From NCBI GenBank assembly GCA_030248215.1, contig JASANG010000764.1, forward strand, positions 62,001 to 126,000: a stretch of 64,000 nt of DNA, in the 5' to 3' direction. Below, one piece after another: positions 22,576 through 31,663 of this stretch (the first letter of the stretch is position 1; every line of letters starts with the position of its first letter). The position numbers and the translations under genes were made by a program. The notes below the pieces were generated by a model. That model saw nothing but the letters and a program-made list of their open reading frames with translations, did not search any database and was not told the DNA's origin. The stretch is from Enoplolaimus lenunculus (taxonomy: Eukaryota > Nematoda > Enoplea > Enoplida > Thoracostomopsidae).

Positions 22576-24061
22576 TGTTCCAACAGGAACAGGAACAGGA
22601 ATTGAATTTCTTTATAGGAACCGATTGCGTAAAACTGTCGGCAAACCTCTTAAACTCGTCTGCTTTGATTGCAGATACGCATCTGAAGATCCACTTGAAC
22701 TCAACGCGCGAAAATTAATGAAATTATCCAAAACCGCAGCGGATTCTGGAAGTTCAAGCAACGATTCCGGTGGAAACATTCCAACTGGTCTGAATGGTAA
22801 AGACGTTTGTTTTTGACCAACACATTTGGAGCAAAGAACACGTGCAATTGGTTGCCAGAAGCGACTATTTGCTTAAACTACCAGAGTGGGCCAGAGTGGA
22901 CCTTTAAAGTAGTATTTTGCATTGGTCCATGTTTAGGTTTAGCAAAGACTTATGGTAAGTTTCTAACAGGAAGTCAAAGTTGAACATTTTTGTTGTAAGA
23001 CAATAAAACCTTCATTGGTTACAAATATAGCGTATACAAGTGATTGTGGACGATGCATTACAGGTCATTTGCCGGCAATAGCGGACGGTAAACGAAAACG
23101 TCGTCGTCGAAGGCTCAAACGTTCAAATCAAACCGTCCCAATGCCGAGTTTACCCATTGCCCGGCAAAATTCGGCTGCTTCAAAAGACCCCTACGTTACG
23201 TTCAACTCAACCCTTCCTTCAATTGGACTTTCGAACGAAGCGCAAACAGAAGCAAAGTCGAGCAGCCCACCTCAAGTGCACAATTTGAATTCCCACGGAC
23301 ATAATATTTGCGGGTTGAACTCAACGTTGCCATCTATGGTGCGATCAAACCCTTCGAAAAACTTTAATTCAACTAAACAATGCGATCCTAGTTTGAACTC
23401 GAGTCAATCGAAACTCGAGCCGTTGACTGAGTCAAGGGTAGGATCACCTTCGTTAGATGCAACCGGCTCGCTTAAAGATCAGCCCAGACTTTCAATCGAC
23501 CATAACGGATTTGTCAAACCCAAGCTTCTACCCATCGCAGCCCATTCGCGAGTAGTCGATTCTCCAGTGCCACCGTTAGAGCTTAGTCCCACGACTCCTC
23601 TTCAAAGCGTGCCGACAGCAGGTGACCCTCAGGCCGCGACCACGCTCGACCTCCTAAACAATTTCCTACTCCAACAAACGGCAAATGATCTAAGAGAATT
23701 GGTGGCAAAAGATGAAAAACATCCAACGGCAAATCAACAAAGCGATCAGTGGGGAAAAGATCACAGAAATTTGCCGGCAATTCATCAAAACCGTGCACTA
23801 GCAAAAGATGAAAGAAAACTGGCGACAAAACAGCAAAGCTACTTGTCGGAAAAAGATCAAAGCAAGTTGCCGACAACACAACACTCGATTCAAGAAGACT
23901 CAACCCAAGTTGAATTTCGACCGAATGCTCACGAACAACAACTACTCGCCGCGTATCGTCGCGAATCAAGCAGCATGAGCTTGACTGGGTTGACTGAAAG
24001 CGAAAATATGACACTGAATTTGCCAACGTTGCGAAAATTACCACCAATTGATAGTATTTGA
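14425..24061 (+). CDS. arl-13: ARL13-family ciliary small GTPase (5' exon missing)
   Basis: ARL13 acts at the ciliary membrane as an atypical Arf-like GTPase and, in other animals, as exchange factor for ARL3. Exons: 14425-14495, 16045-16178, 16832-16947, 18174-18279, 18997-19137, 19990-20193, 21012-21144, 22044-22188, 22675-22796 and 23031-24061. All phases agree, giving 733 residues to the TGA. The first exon starts mid-codon, so the initiator exon is upstream and unseen. P-loop GINNAGKT; switch [18 protein letters not shown] has Gly where Arf proteins have catalytic Gln, the ARL13 hallmark; G4 is [16 protein letters not shown] is the G5 region. A coiled coil ([20 protein letters not shown]) follows, and [14 protein letters not shown] matches the basic block of vertebrate ARL13B. 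The tail after it is unusually long, Ser/Gln/Asn-rich, with two ~30-residue near-repeats. Human ARL13B is 428 residues. Confidence 0.92.
14713..15260. mobile_element. Foldback-rich element in ARL13 intron
   Basis: The motif AGCGTTAACCCTAC occurs at about 14713 and 14833. 14833-14892 forms a long hairpin (TTAACCCTACC...CGTCACAG against CTGTGACA...GGTAGGGCTAA). Related inverted words (TAGGGTTAGCG; GTTAACTCTACC) close the segment at about 15160-15240. Confidence 0.5.
15291..15488. mobile_element. 'CCCGTAGCCA' family MITE
   Basis: Begins GACCCGTAACCAATGGC and ends GGCTATGGGCCC, imperfect inverted ends. The inside shares GGGCATACAAGGGTTTTCGATG with the copy at 54206-54382. Confidence 0.6.
15667..15873 (+). 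mobile_element. TTAGGC element, 'ACTTTAAGG' subtype
   Basis: Left end GGCCCATGTTACTTTTAGGG, right end CCCTAAAAGTAACATTGGCC: long inverted ends. Flanking 8-mers GCGTTTCT and GTGTTTCT match at 7 of 8. Confidence 0.92.
16538..16761. mobile_element. MITE-A, full copy
   Basis: Palindromic element flanked by TA. Left end CACTGCAAAAAATG, inner words GACTCTTTCTGAAATAGGC and GAGTCAAATTCGACTC, right end CACCATTTTTTACCGTG. Arms of ~105 bp pair along most of their length. Confidence 0.88.
16979..17139. mobile_element. MITE-A, internally shortened copy
   Basis: Both ends are present (CCAAAAAATGGTGAGTT and TCACCATTTTTTGCAGTG) but the centre is about 60 bp shorter than in full copies. It starts 31 bp after the ARL13 donor at 16947. 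Confidence 0.82.
17316..17520. mobile_element. MITE-A, full copy
   Basis: Left end CAGCACAAAATGGTGACTC, right end CTCACCATTTTTTGCAG, with the usual central GAGTCGAATTTGAC palindrome. Confidence 0.85.
17655..18075 (+). mobile_element. tRNA-derived SINE2, split by a nested TTAGGC element
   Basis: The flank GCAACTCAGCGCAATGTG, a tRNA-like core (AGCTCCTATAGTTGAGTGGT, about 17953-18015) and the tail GAAATAGAAAATATTCATG are shared with 37531-37745. The segment 17758-17897 inside it is a TTAGGC element, so the SINE is the older of the two. Confidence 0.6.
17758..17897 (-). mobile_element. TTAGGC element nested in SINE2
   Basis: Right end CGCCCCTTAAATGTCATGGGCC; the left end is slightly shortened (TGCCAATAAGGGGCG). 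Flanking 8-mers GCTACGCG (17750-17757 and 17898-17905) are identical, a perfect 8-bp target duplication. Confidence 0.92.
18318..18452. mobile_element. CCGGTTCC-repeat element
   Basis: Repeated CCGGTTCCGGTATCCGG words ending GGTCGTACCCTG, like the right end of the hAT-like CCGGAG elements at 41161 and 49919. The left end is not clear. It lies in an ARL13 intron, about 40 bp after the donor at 18279, and is followed by TA-rich DNA. Confidence 0.5.
19540..19968. mobile_element. GTTCCTG-repeat element in ARL13 intron
   Basis: Clusters of GTTCCTGTTCC at both sides (about 19555-19620 and 19880-19945) around an AT-rich centre, ending TTGCAACCCTGC. This terminus matches the CAGGGTGCAACC ends of the hAT-like family, so it is probably a related member. 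It ends about 22 bp upstream of the acceptor at 19990. Confidence 0.5.
20200..20350. repeat. Decayed TTAGGC element
   Basis: Has GCCAATGTT, a TTAGGTTAAG remnant and the conserved inner segment CTACTGTATTGCAGTTTTGTAG, but no clear ends. Confidence 0.4.
20436..20738 (+). repeat. Three ~101-bp tandem repeats carrying acceptor-like sites
   Basis: The unit runs from GTTATTCGGTTACGGAC through TAATCTAATCCATG to TTCTTTCTTTTTGACAG and repeats at a period of 101-103 bp. Each unit ends in a pyrimidine tract plus ACAG (about 20530, 20631, 20732). It lies in an ARL13 intron, 243 bp after the donor at 20193. Confidence 0.85.
21236..21450. mobile_element. MITE-A, full copy
   Basis: Flanked by TA. Left end CACTACAAAAAATGGTGAG, right end GACCATTTTTTGCAGTG. 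Lies in an ARL13 intron about 90 bp after the donor at 21144. Confidence 0.9.
21509..21825 (+). mobile_element. TTAGGC element with MITE-A nested inside
   Basis: Left end GGTCCATGTAAAGTAGG, right end CCTGTTCTATACATTGGC. The TTAGGC tract is broken at 21548 by a MITE-A copy and resumes at 21762. Flanking 8-mers AGGACTTG/GGCACTTG match at 6 of 8. Confidence 0.82.
21549..21761. mobile_element. MITE-A nested in a TTAGGC element
   Basis: Left end CACTGCAAAAATGGTGAG, right end ACTTACAATTTATTGCAGCG then TA. Its position shows MITE-A moved after the host TTAGGC element. Confidence 0.88.
22352..22510. mobile_element. 'CCCGTAGCCA' family fragment plus short TTAGGC remnant upstream
   Basis: Shares TTTTTTCAGGAGGCGCATAC and TTGATGACTTGTAA with the copies at 15291 and 54206. 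Immediately upstream, 22230-22290 has a small TTAGGC remnant (GGCTTAGGCTTACAATT). Confidence 0.45.
22541..22572. repeat. (TA)n microsatellite
   Basis: About 32 bp of TA in an ARL13 intron, followed by a short GGAACAGGAACAGG stretch of the CCGGAA-type family. Confidence 0.9.
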
Positions 24062-24683
24062 CACAGTCGAATAGAACGAATACTTAACCTTTTCTTGAAT
24101 ACAGAAGACTATGATCAACATAGCGCAAACTGAGTTCGCGAAATAATACGTAATGGCTGTGTTTCTGAAATCTTACTTAAGTGTTTACTTAAATTTCAAC
24201 GAAAACAAGTAACCGCCAAATGTGAGCCATTGTCATAACGCAAAAGTCTTAGTTTCGACTGTTTCTCGGCATATATTCGTAGTTAGGTACCTAAATTAAT
24301 TGGTATATATGTGTATATATACTTCTTTGTATTATGTTTCAAAACGTGGAAGCAAAAGTTGGACAGTTGCTCAAATTCAATTGGTGAGATTTGTTTGCTT
24401 TATAAAGGAAAAAATCCGTTGCAAGGAAAAATATCAAAAAAAACCCAAACGTTATTTTCGTGGCACAACGGTCAAAATTTAAAATTTAGGAACCATACCA
24501 TTTAATATCAACGAATTTTTTAGTTGGGGGTGCAGATGCACCCGTTGTCCTCGCTGGATCCACCCCTGATTCAAATCACCAACACAAATGATTAATTTTT
24601 CAGTAAAACACATCAATTGCAACACTGTTTGAAGCTTTCCATTCGCTTCGACCGCAAACTCATCATTAATACTTCTAGTTGCC
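24062..24683. other. ARL13 3' flank
   Basis: AT-rich, no gene. Near 24535-24572 lies GATGCACCCGTTGTCC...CTGGATCCACCCCTGA, an end of the 'GGCGGATCC' transposon family. No clear AATAAA was found close to the ARL13 stop. Confidence 0.45.
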
Positions 24684-24863
24684 GGCCTATATATAGAACA
24701 GGGCCGGTTCGTTTTCCGGAGGAGCTATAAATAGAGTCAGTTTAAGCTTTAGACTAATTTTTTGGCTTAGTCTTAGTCTTAGGCTTTGGCTTAGGCTTAG
24801 GCTTAGGCTTAGGCTTAGGAATAGGCTTATACTACTGTCCCAGCCCTGTTCTATACATGGGCC
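24684..24863 (+). mobile_element. TTAGGC element, 'TATAGAACAGGGCC' subtype
   Basis: Left end GGCCTATATATAGAACAGG, right end CCTGTTCTATACATGGGCC. Inside: (TTAGGC)4 plus variants. Flanks TAGTTGCC/TAGTGGGC match at 6 of 8. Confidence 0.9.
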
Positions 24864-25636
24864 TAGTGGGCCTAGTTCTATACATGGAACTAGATGCCTC
24901 GGCACCGTTCATCCTATCGCTGGTTGTTTTTCAAGTTATCACATTTTTCGACGCCTATAGCAATATTGTTATGAGTGGGTTTAAAGATTAATATCGAACC
25001 AGAAAAACTTACAGCTTCTATCGTACCAGTTCCCAGCAGGGGCGTCCTAAGAAAATTATATTTTGGGATCACTGAATATATTTCGGGTGCCTCCTAAAAT
25101 TGCAGTTTAAGATTGTTTACTTTTAGACCGAGTCTATTTGGGGATGCACCAGCCAAATTTAGGGGGGCATAGCCCCCCAACCCAATGCCTCCGCGGGACG
25201 CCCTTGATGCCTGGTATGATAAAATAACCGCTAAAATACAGGACTACCTCTGGGACCTATTAATAACAATTGCAGAACACTCATGCTATAGTAGACCATT
25301 AAATTTTTGTGAGCCCCAAAACCTTAACCACTGAAACACAGTTATTCACATTCAGTCAAAGGGGGCGCACCCCGAAATCACGATACCTACCATCTAATAA
25401 CGCCCCCTCCCCCGTAGCGACCCTGCTAAGAATTGTGGTACAAGTATTCCGGCGTAGTTCAAATTTTAACCGATATCACCTAACAACTTTTTAAACTGAA
25501 AGAAAACTTAATTTTTAAAATTAAATAAAATTCAATATTCTGAGTTTGGCGTTTGGAAAGTCTGCCTTGCGGGCATAAGATTTGCCGGTTCTTATGAACT
25601 TTAAGCGTATACATATAAATATATATAGGTATATAT
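24864..25636. other. Intergenic
   Basis: No gene. 25031-25212 looks like a short transposon with ends CAGGGGCGTCCTA and GCGGGACGCCCTTG. The rest is unremarkable. Confidence 0.4.
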
Positions 25637-25828
25637 GGCCCATGTATAGAACTGGGCCGGAACGCCGTTTTCCGGCCGGACTGTAATAGAGTAAGCTTAA
25701 GCTTTAGACTAATTTTTTTGCTTAGGCTTAAGCTTAGGCTTAGGTATAGGCTCATTCTTGCGCTTAGGCTTAGGCTTAGGCTTAGGCTTATACTACCTAC
25801 TGTTCCGGCCCTGTTCTAAACATTGGCC
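25637..25828 (+). mobile_element. TTAGGC element, 'TATAGAACAGGGCC' subtype
   Basis: Left end GGCCCATGTATAGAACTGG, right end CCCTGTTCTAAACATTGGCC, with two TTAGGC blocks separated by a GCTCATTCTTGCGC spacer. Confidence 0.92.
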
Positions 25829-25844
25829 GATATATAGTTGTTAG

Positions 25845-26515
25845 CTAACTATTTATTTATCGGTTTTGGAGGTTTGTAAGCAATTTCCTCAGATTCCTCG
25901 CACCCAAAAACCCTTCAGCCACGCTAATAATTTTTGGAATAATTTAAAAAGTCCTAGTTTTGTCTTGTCATTTAAGCGAATATGCAAATTAGCTATTAGC
26001 TAACTATTCAATTATCGGTTTTGGATGTCTGTAATCTATTTATTCAAATTCCTCGATCCCAAAAACTTTCAGTAAACCCTAATAATTATTGAAATAATTT
26101 AAAAAGTCCTAGTTTTGTCTTGTCAATTAAGCGAATATGCAAATTAGCTATTAGCTAACTGTTCAATTATTGATTTTGGATGATTGTAAACTATTTATTC
26201 AAATTCCTCGCACCTAAAAACCCTTTAGTGCTGAAATTATATAGCTTTTAACCTTAATAATTAGTGAAATATTGTAAAAAGTCCTAATTTAGGCTTATAA
26301 ACTATGCTAATATGCAAATTATCTATTAGCTAACTGCTTAATTATTGGTTTTGGAGGTTTGTAAACAGTCTACGCAGATTTCTGGCACCCAAAAACCCTT
26401 TAATGCTAATTGAGATTGCTTCTAACTGTAATAATTAGTGAAATATTGTGGAAAGTCCTAATCTAGGCTTAATTAATTATGCAAATTAGCTTGTAGCTAA
26501 TAAACGGCTGAAAAT
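25845..26515. repeat. Four to five ~140-175 bp tandem repeats
   Basis: Each unit contains TTAGCTAACTATTCAATTAT, GGTTTTGGAGGTTTGTAA, CCTCGCACCCAAAAACCCTT and AAAAAGTCCTA...AGGCTTA. Unit starts are near 25848, 25990, 26146, 26320 and 26480. Copies diverge by several percent, so the array is not recent. Confidence 0.8.
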
Positions 26516-26745
26516 TTTAAAAACCCAATGCGAGGTTAACACCCCAGGATAATTGGCTTTCAAACGAAAAAAAATTTATCAAAATCGGTTCAGCCGTTCC
26601 TAAGATTCTTTTCGGGTGGACAGACGGACAGACGGACAGACGGACGGACGGACATCCACTTTTCGACCCCCGAGTACAAGACATAAAACGCTTCGCGAAA
26701 CTCTGAGCGAAGCTAGGAGTTTCGCTTCGCTCAATAAATTTATAT
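26516..26745. mobile_element. Probable transposon 3' region with GGACAGAC repeats
   Basis: TCAAAATCGGTTCAGCCGTTCC, then a run of GGACAGAC/GGACGGAC (26617-26652), then GACCCCCGAGTACAAGACAT and a short inverted repeat GTTTCGCGAAGC/GCTTCGCTCAA. Dispersed invertebrate non-autonomous elements often carry this layout. It directly follows the tandem array and is probably part of the same element. Confidence 0.5.
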
Positions 26746-26782
26746 ATATGTATATTTATATATATGTATATATATACTTATA

Positions 26783-26876
26783 TACACTGTAAAAAATGGT
26801 GAGTCAAATTGGACACCGCCGGAGTCAAACGTGCGACTCCGTGAGTCGAATTTGACTCACTGTTTTTTGCAGTATA
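26783..26876. mobile_element. MITE-A, minimal 94-bp copy
   Basis: Both ends present (CACTGTAAAAAATGGTGAG and CTCACTGTTTTTTGCAGTA) inside TATA-rich DNA; most of the arms are deleted. Confidence 0.85.
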
Positions 26877-27336
26877 TATTATTTAACTGAAGGTAGAAGC
26901 AATACAGCTTGTGGAGACAATTGTTATATAAACAGTTTAACCATGTTTAAACCATCATTTGGTTTGATTTTAAGAACCGACTATTAAATTTCAAAACCCA
27001 AGATTAACTTTAAACTTTACGTCATAGCAGTTTTTTGAAACTTTATTTTCGATTGATAAGAATTTTGTGAAACGAAAAATGAAGAACAGCGGTAGCCTGA
27101 TAAACGTTTTCGGCTTCTTTTAAAATAGTATGTTTCAATATAGATTCAAAATAGTACACAGCGCACAGTGTTTAACAATTTTGCTTTACGTTAGAATGCA
27201 ATCTGCAGTCTGCAGGCAACATCAAACTCTCAGAACCGTCATGCAGTCGAGTGTCGAACCATTACAAATAAGCGAGTTTATTTCCTGGATAAAATGTTTC
27301 GCAGTACTCCAATAGATAGAACAGGGCCGTAACAGT
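26877..27336. other. Intergenic
   Basis: AT-rich, no gene seen. GCGCACAGTGTTTAACAATT near 27160 resembles the flank of SINE2. Confidence 0.45.
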
Positions 27337-27592
27337 AGTATGTCAGTCTAGGTAAAAACCGGGACTTTAGATCTTTTTAGTAAGCAGCTAAAAAGCGATA
27401 ACGGGTGGTTTCGAACTAATGTCCTTCTGCGTGTCAGGCAGACGCGGTTACCACTGCGCCACGTAGCCCGCCTCTCCAAGTGCATTTTTCGTCGACTATG
27501 TGTCGACCGTATGCTGACAGCTAGCATACATGCAGCAAACTGCACTAGATTGCATGTGCACATAACGGACAAACATGTCTCACATGCTTAGA
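27337..27592 (-). mobile_element. SINE1 copy with an intact anticodon arm
   Basis: Read on the minus strand, the tRNA-like part has A box TGGCGCAGTGGTAACC and a perfect anticodon arm TCTGC-CTGACAC-GCAGA. That gives a 7-nt loop with U at position 33 and GAC as anticodon (Val type). The B box AGTTCGAAACC and the SINE1 leader are present. This points to a tRNA-Val-like origin for the family. The flanking SINE leader argues against an independent tRNA gene. Confidence 0.7.
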
Positions 27593-27903
27593 TGACCAAT
27601 TTTCAACAAGGCGTGCCTTGACCGTTCAACCAATTTTCGACTGGATACTGTGTTCAAAGCATGGCAATATGCCATTACGCTCGCGGCGTAGCCCTCATGT
27701 CAGTATAGGTAGTAACCGGGACGTCAGACCATTTACTAAGTAGCTGGAAAACCGGGTTACGGGTGGGTTCGCACTAGCGACGTTTTGTGTGTACGTTGTT
27801 ACCACTGCGCCACGCAGCAGGCCTGCCCAACTGCATCTACCGTCGACTATATGTCGACCGTACTGCACCAGCACCAGGACAAGCATGTCTCACATGCTTA
27901 CAT
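27593..27903 (-). mobile_element. SINE1 copy, second tandem unit
   Basis: Minus-strand tRNA-like core with TGGCGCAGTGGTAAC and GTGCGAACCC, the GTCGACATATAGTCGAC leader and the CATGTGAGACATGC start. It abuts the previous unit head to tail. Confidence 0.7.
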
Positions 27904-27969
27904 AGCATTAGCATATTTCTAAGCCTTAGTCTAAGCGTAAAAATAGGCTTATACCTAAGCCTAAACCGG
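27904..27969 (-). repeat. Short TTAGGC-element fragment between SINE1 units
   Basis: AAGCCTTAGTCTAAGCG and CCTAAGCCTAAACC words, no ends. Confidence 0.5.
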
Positions 27970-28213
27970 TAACCATGTGAGACGTTTTTATCCTGATGCA
28001 TATGCAATATGTGCAATACACAGTGTTATGTGCAAGCCGGCATCATACGTGTCGACAAGTATAGTCGATTATAAAAGCAGTTGAAACGGCGGGCAACGTG
28101 GTGAAGTGTTAAAGCGCCGACCTCGGATTCCTAACGCCGCTGGTTCGATCCCCGCTCCGTTGACCCGCTTTTCCAGCTGCTTAATAAAAAGGTCTGACGT
28201 CCAGTTTCCTTCT
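27970..28213 (+). mobile_element. SINE1 copy
   Basis: Leader CATGTGAGACGTTTTTATCC, tRNA-like core at about 28088-28168 (A-box region degenerate: TGGTGAAGTGTTAAAG; B box GGTTCGATCCCC; pairing ends GGCGGGC/GACCCGC) and the TTTTCCAGCTGCTTAATA tail. Confidence 0.7.
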
Positions 28214-28683
28214 AGGGCCGTAACAGTAGATTAAGTGCATTCCTAAGCCTAAGCCTAAGCCTAAGCGTTGCAAAAGCGTATTCCTAAGTCTATGCCTAAG
28301 CCTAAGCCTAAGCATTGCAAAAGCGTATTCCTAAGTCTAAGCCTAAGCCTAAGCATTGCAAAAGCGTATTCCTAAGTCTAAGCCTAAGCCTAAGCATTGC
28401 AAAAGCGTATTCCTAAGTCTAAGCCTAAGCCTAAGCCTAAGCATTGCAAAAGCGTATTCCTAAGTCTAAGCCTAAGCCTAAGCATTGCAAAAGCGTATTC
28501 CTAAGTCTAAGCCTAAGCCTAAGCGTTGCAAAAGCGTATTCCTAAGTCTAAGCCTAAGCCTAAGCGTTGCAAAAGCGTATTCCTAAGTCTAAGCCTAACC
28601 CTAAGCAAAAAATGTAGTCTAAAATATAAGCCTACTTTCACTGACCCACCACAAACCGGACGGCCCTAAAAGTAACATGGGCC
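28214..28683 (-). mobile_element. TTAGGC element with ~40-bp internal units
   Basis: Left end truncated to AGGGCCGTAACAG; right end GGCCCTAAAAGTAACATGGGCC. The interior has nine near-identical units of about 40 bp: CATTGCAAAAGCGTATTCC followed by three or four CCTAAG/TCTAAG hexamers. The homogeneity suggests recent expansion. Confidence 0.92.
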
Positions 28684-28913
28684 AATTAGCTTATATTTTA
28701 TGCTGTTAACCTGCTTTGTTTTAGGTTTGTTAAACAGAGAGTAATTATTTTTCAGTCACGTGAATTGTAAATATTTCATAAAAGTAGAAAAACAATGGAT
28801 TTTTATAATAAATTATTATCAAATCTTCGAAACTATGTTGTTCTCGATGTTTACGTTTTTTTATTTACAGCCCTCGAGCACGTAAAGTTCAAATGACTTT
28901 ACAAACAAGTCGA
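28684..28913. other. Short AT-rich spacer
   Basis: No feature recognised. Confidence 0.5.
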
Positions 28914-29089
28914 CCCGTGCAAAGCTCGGGGGCGGAACGTTTTTCTGCGGGACTGCAATAGAGTAAACTTAAGCTTTAGACTATTTTTTTGTTTACGCTC
29001 AGGGTTAGGTATAGGCTAATCCATACGCTTAGGCTTAGGCTTTAGGAATATGCTTATACTATTGTTGCTGCCGTGTTCTATACATTGGC
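28914..29089 (+). mobile_element. TTAGGC element
   Basis: Left end reduced (AGCTCGGGGGCGGAACG), then CGTTTTTCTGCGGGACTGC, a short TTAGGC tract, and right end GTGTTCTATACATTGGC. Confidence 0.8.
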
Positions 29090-29216
29090 GTAGAAGTGGA
29101 ACCCGTAGTTACGGATGAAACTAGGCGAAATTAGCCACTAAAAATCGTTTTTGGCGATGAGTGTAAATTAGCGATTTTACCGCATACCTACTACATCCTA
29201 AGATATTTGGCTTGTC

Positions 29217-29391
29217 GGCCCATGTATAGATCGGGGGCGGATCGTTTTTCTGCGCGACTGCAATACAGTAACCTTTTTACGCTTTAGACAATTTTTGCTT
29301 AAACTAATAGTCTTATTCTTACACGTAGGCGTATGCTTATGCTTAGGAATACGCTTATACTACTGTTACTCTCCGGATCTATATACTGGCC
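29217..29391 (+). mobile_element. TTAGGC element, degenerate array
   Basis: Left end GGCCCATGTATAGATCGGG, right end CCGGATCTATATACTGGCC. The TTAGGC tract has decayed to TTACACGTAGGCGTATGC-like words. Confidence 0.85.
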
Positions 29392-29625
29392 CAACATGTC
29401 AGAGTTGTTGGGCTGGTTACGAGTCAATATATCGTATAGATATATTGCGGCGAAATTTACGAATGAACGAGAACAAGTAGGCAGTTTTGTAGGTTTCAGA
29501 GTAACCATACAGGTCTCGTTGTACCCAGAATTTTAGGTTCGATGGTAAAGCCAAATGTTGCAATATCAATTGAAATATAGCTTGGTTTTAGTAGTACAAC
29601 TTACGCAAAGGCTATTTTGAATATC
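29392..29625. other. Intergenic, no feature recognised
   Basis: Short open frames only, none resembling a protein. Confidence 0.45.
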
Positions 29626-29814
29626 GGTCAATGTAAAGAACAGGAGCGGAACAGTATTATAAGCATATTAATAAGCCTAAGCCTAAGTCTAAGCGTAAGA
29701 ATGAGCATATTCCTAAGCCTAAGCCTAAGCCAAGCAAAAAAATAGTCTAAAGCTTAAGCTTACTCTATTGTAGTCTCACAGAAAAACGTTCCGCCACTGA
29801 TCTTTACATGGGTT
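29626..29814 (-). mobile_element. TTAGGC element with 8-bp duplication
   Basis: Left end GGTCAATGTAAAGAACAGG, right end CACTGATCTTTACATGGGTT. Flanks TGAATATC/CGAATATC match at 7 of 8. Confidence 0.92.
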
Positions 29815-30051
29815 CGAATATCAAAGGATCTGGTTTAGGTTAAAAGCAACACTGTTGGCAAACGGACGATCATTGGGCCAATTTTATTTAGCCAGTTTTA
29901 CTCTGGTTATCTTTTGTATGCTTGTCCTGGTATTAATTTCATTAAAAGGGGTCACGTTTTACCGGCCTATTGTCTTGAGAACAATGTTTACGATGCCTAC
30001 TTGATTTATCTTAATAATTTGTTATCGTTAATAGATTAGGTCTATCATTTT

Positions 30052-30244
30052 GGTCAATGCTACTTTATGGGGCGTAACAGTAGATTAAGCGTATTCCTAA
30101 GCTTAAGCCTAAGCCTAAGCGTTGTAAAAATAAGTTCCTAAGCCTAAGGGTGAACCTAAGCCTAAGCAAACAAATGTAATCTAGAATCTAAACCTACTGG
30201 TTTATAGACCCATAACCTGGACGCCCCTTAAAGTAACATGGACC
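30052..30244 (-). mobile_element. TTAGGC element, 'ACTTTAAGG' subtype
   Basis: Left end GGTCAATGCTACTTTATGGG, right end CGCCCCTTAAAGTAACATGG. Flanks ATCATTTT/ATCATCTT match at 7 of 8. Confidence 0.92.
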
Positions 30245-30414
30245 ATCATCTTTATGGCAGCTATGCTGTTGTGTTTCGTATATTTCTTTATGAGGATTAG
30301 AACAATGGTATTTACCCTTTTGTTGTGATGGAATCGACTAACAAGTTCCATTCAATGACGAATCTACGAGGGATTTCGAGAACGAATCCCTCCGTACCCA
30401 AAGTTCAAGTTTTA

Positions 30415-30651
30415 GGAAAATGTATAGAACAGGACCGGAACAGTATTGTAAGCAGATTCTTATGCCTAAGCCTATTAACCGTAAGGATAACCCAATGCCT
30501 ACGTTTAAGGTTTACGTTAATTTTTACTGCGTACGCTTTAGGCATCGATAAGCCACTACCTAAGCGTAAGCAAAAAATAGTACAAAGCTTAAGCTTACTC
30601 TGTTGTAGTCCAGCGGGGAAACTTGATCCGGCCTCGATTTGTACGTGGGAC
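30415..30651 (-). mobile_element. TTAGGC element, diverged
   Basis: Left end AAATGTATAGAACAGGACC, inner CCTAAG variants, then AAGCTTAAGCTTACTCTGTTG and a weak right end CTCGATTTGTACGTGGG. Confidence 0.75.
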
Positions 30652-31177
30652 AAATTTTGCATCATCGAGTTGGTGCAGAGATTGCATCGAGTTTATCGTT
30701 CGCTTCGCTTGCGAGTTTTTCTTCACTGGTTTACATTTATTGGTGTCTTGCGGTGCCAATCCGTATGTTTAAGTTAATTTTTGAATAGTGTCGGGTCTAC
30801 GATTTTTGATATAAATGCTTTTGTGATGCACTCATTGTTTACAAAACAATATTTCGCCGAAAATTAGTCAATCTGCCGATATCGGCTAGAAAATTACTTA
30901 AATTCAGCTGTTCTGCCTCAAAACTTTTGGTTATTTATTTAAGTACTTAAAATATGTAAATTTCAAAATTAATTCTGAGTAGCTATGTAGCCTACGGGCA
31001 ATTTTTGTGGTTTATCGGTTACGTTATAGCTACTTTTCAGGTTTCACCTGGTCTATTATAGGTGGCAATATTCTGGAAGAATATTACAGCACAAATTAAT
31101 ACAAAGGGCTACTGTATATTATTACCCCTTAAGCTATTTATAAGGTGGATTTTTGGTTAAAAATCTACGGAAATTTT
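30652..31177. other. Intergenic, AT-rich
   Basis: No gene or clear repeat recognised. Confidence 0.45.
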
Positions 31178-31352
31178 GGCCAATGTAAGGGCGGAACAGT
31201 ATTATAAGCACACTCCTGCCTAAGCTTAAGCGTAAGAATGAGTGTATTCCTAAGCCTCAGCCTAAGCCAAGCAAAAAAATTACTCTAAAGCTTAAGCTTA
31301 CTCTATAGCAGTCCCGCAGAAAAACGTTCGGCCCCTGATCTTTACATGGGCC
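31178..31352 (-). mobile_element. TTAGGC element
   Basis: Left end GGCCAATGTAAGGGCGG (shortened), right end CCCCTGATCTTTACATGGGCC. Confidence 0.9.
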
Positions 31353-31663
31353 GAAATGGCCAAAAGTTAATTGGGTAGTGAAAGTTGTAAATTTTTTTAG
31401 TATCCAAGCAACAGATTATTTATAGCGAACGACAGCAAAAGCCGTAAATTTTGTTTATTGTAGTGACAGACTGCAGTTTAAATATATTTAAAATGAATTC
31501 TATCGCCATAGTAAATATTAATTTAGTGACAAATTTTGTAATTAATCAAAAATAGTCCAGAAGCCTTTGCGTACCACAAGCCCGTGAGTTAAGTTATAGC
31601 TAACTTTATATGTTTGTGAATACAAGAGCTTGTGACTCGAGTAGTGTTCGATAAAAACTTTTT
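31353..31663. other. Intergenic, AT-rich
   Basis: No gene or repeat recognised. Confidence 0.4.

Noticed and set aside
28235-28605. CRISPR-like array of regularly spaced repeats
   Set aside because: Repeats and spacers are both near-identical between units and the context is eukaryotic; it is an internal transposon array.
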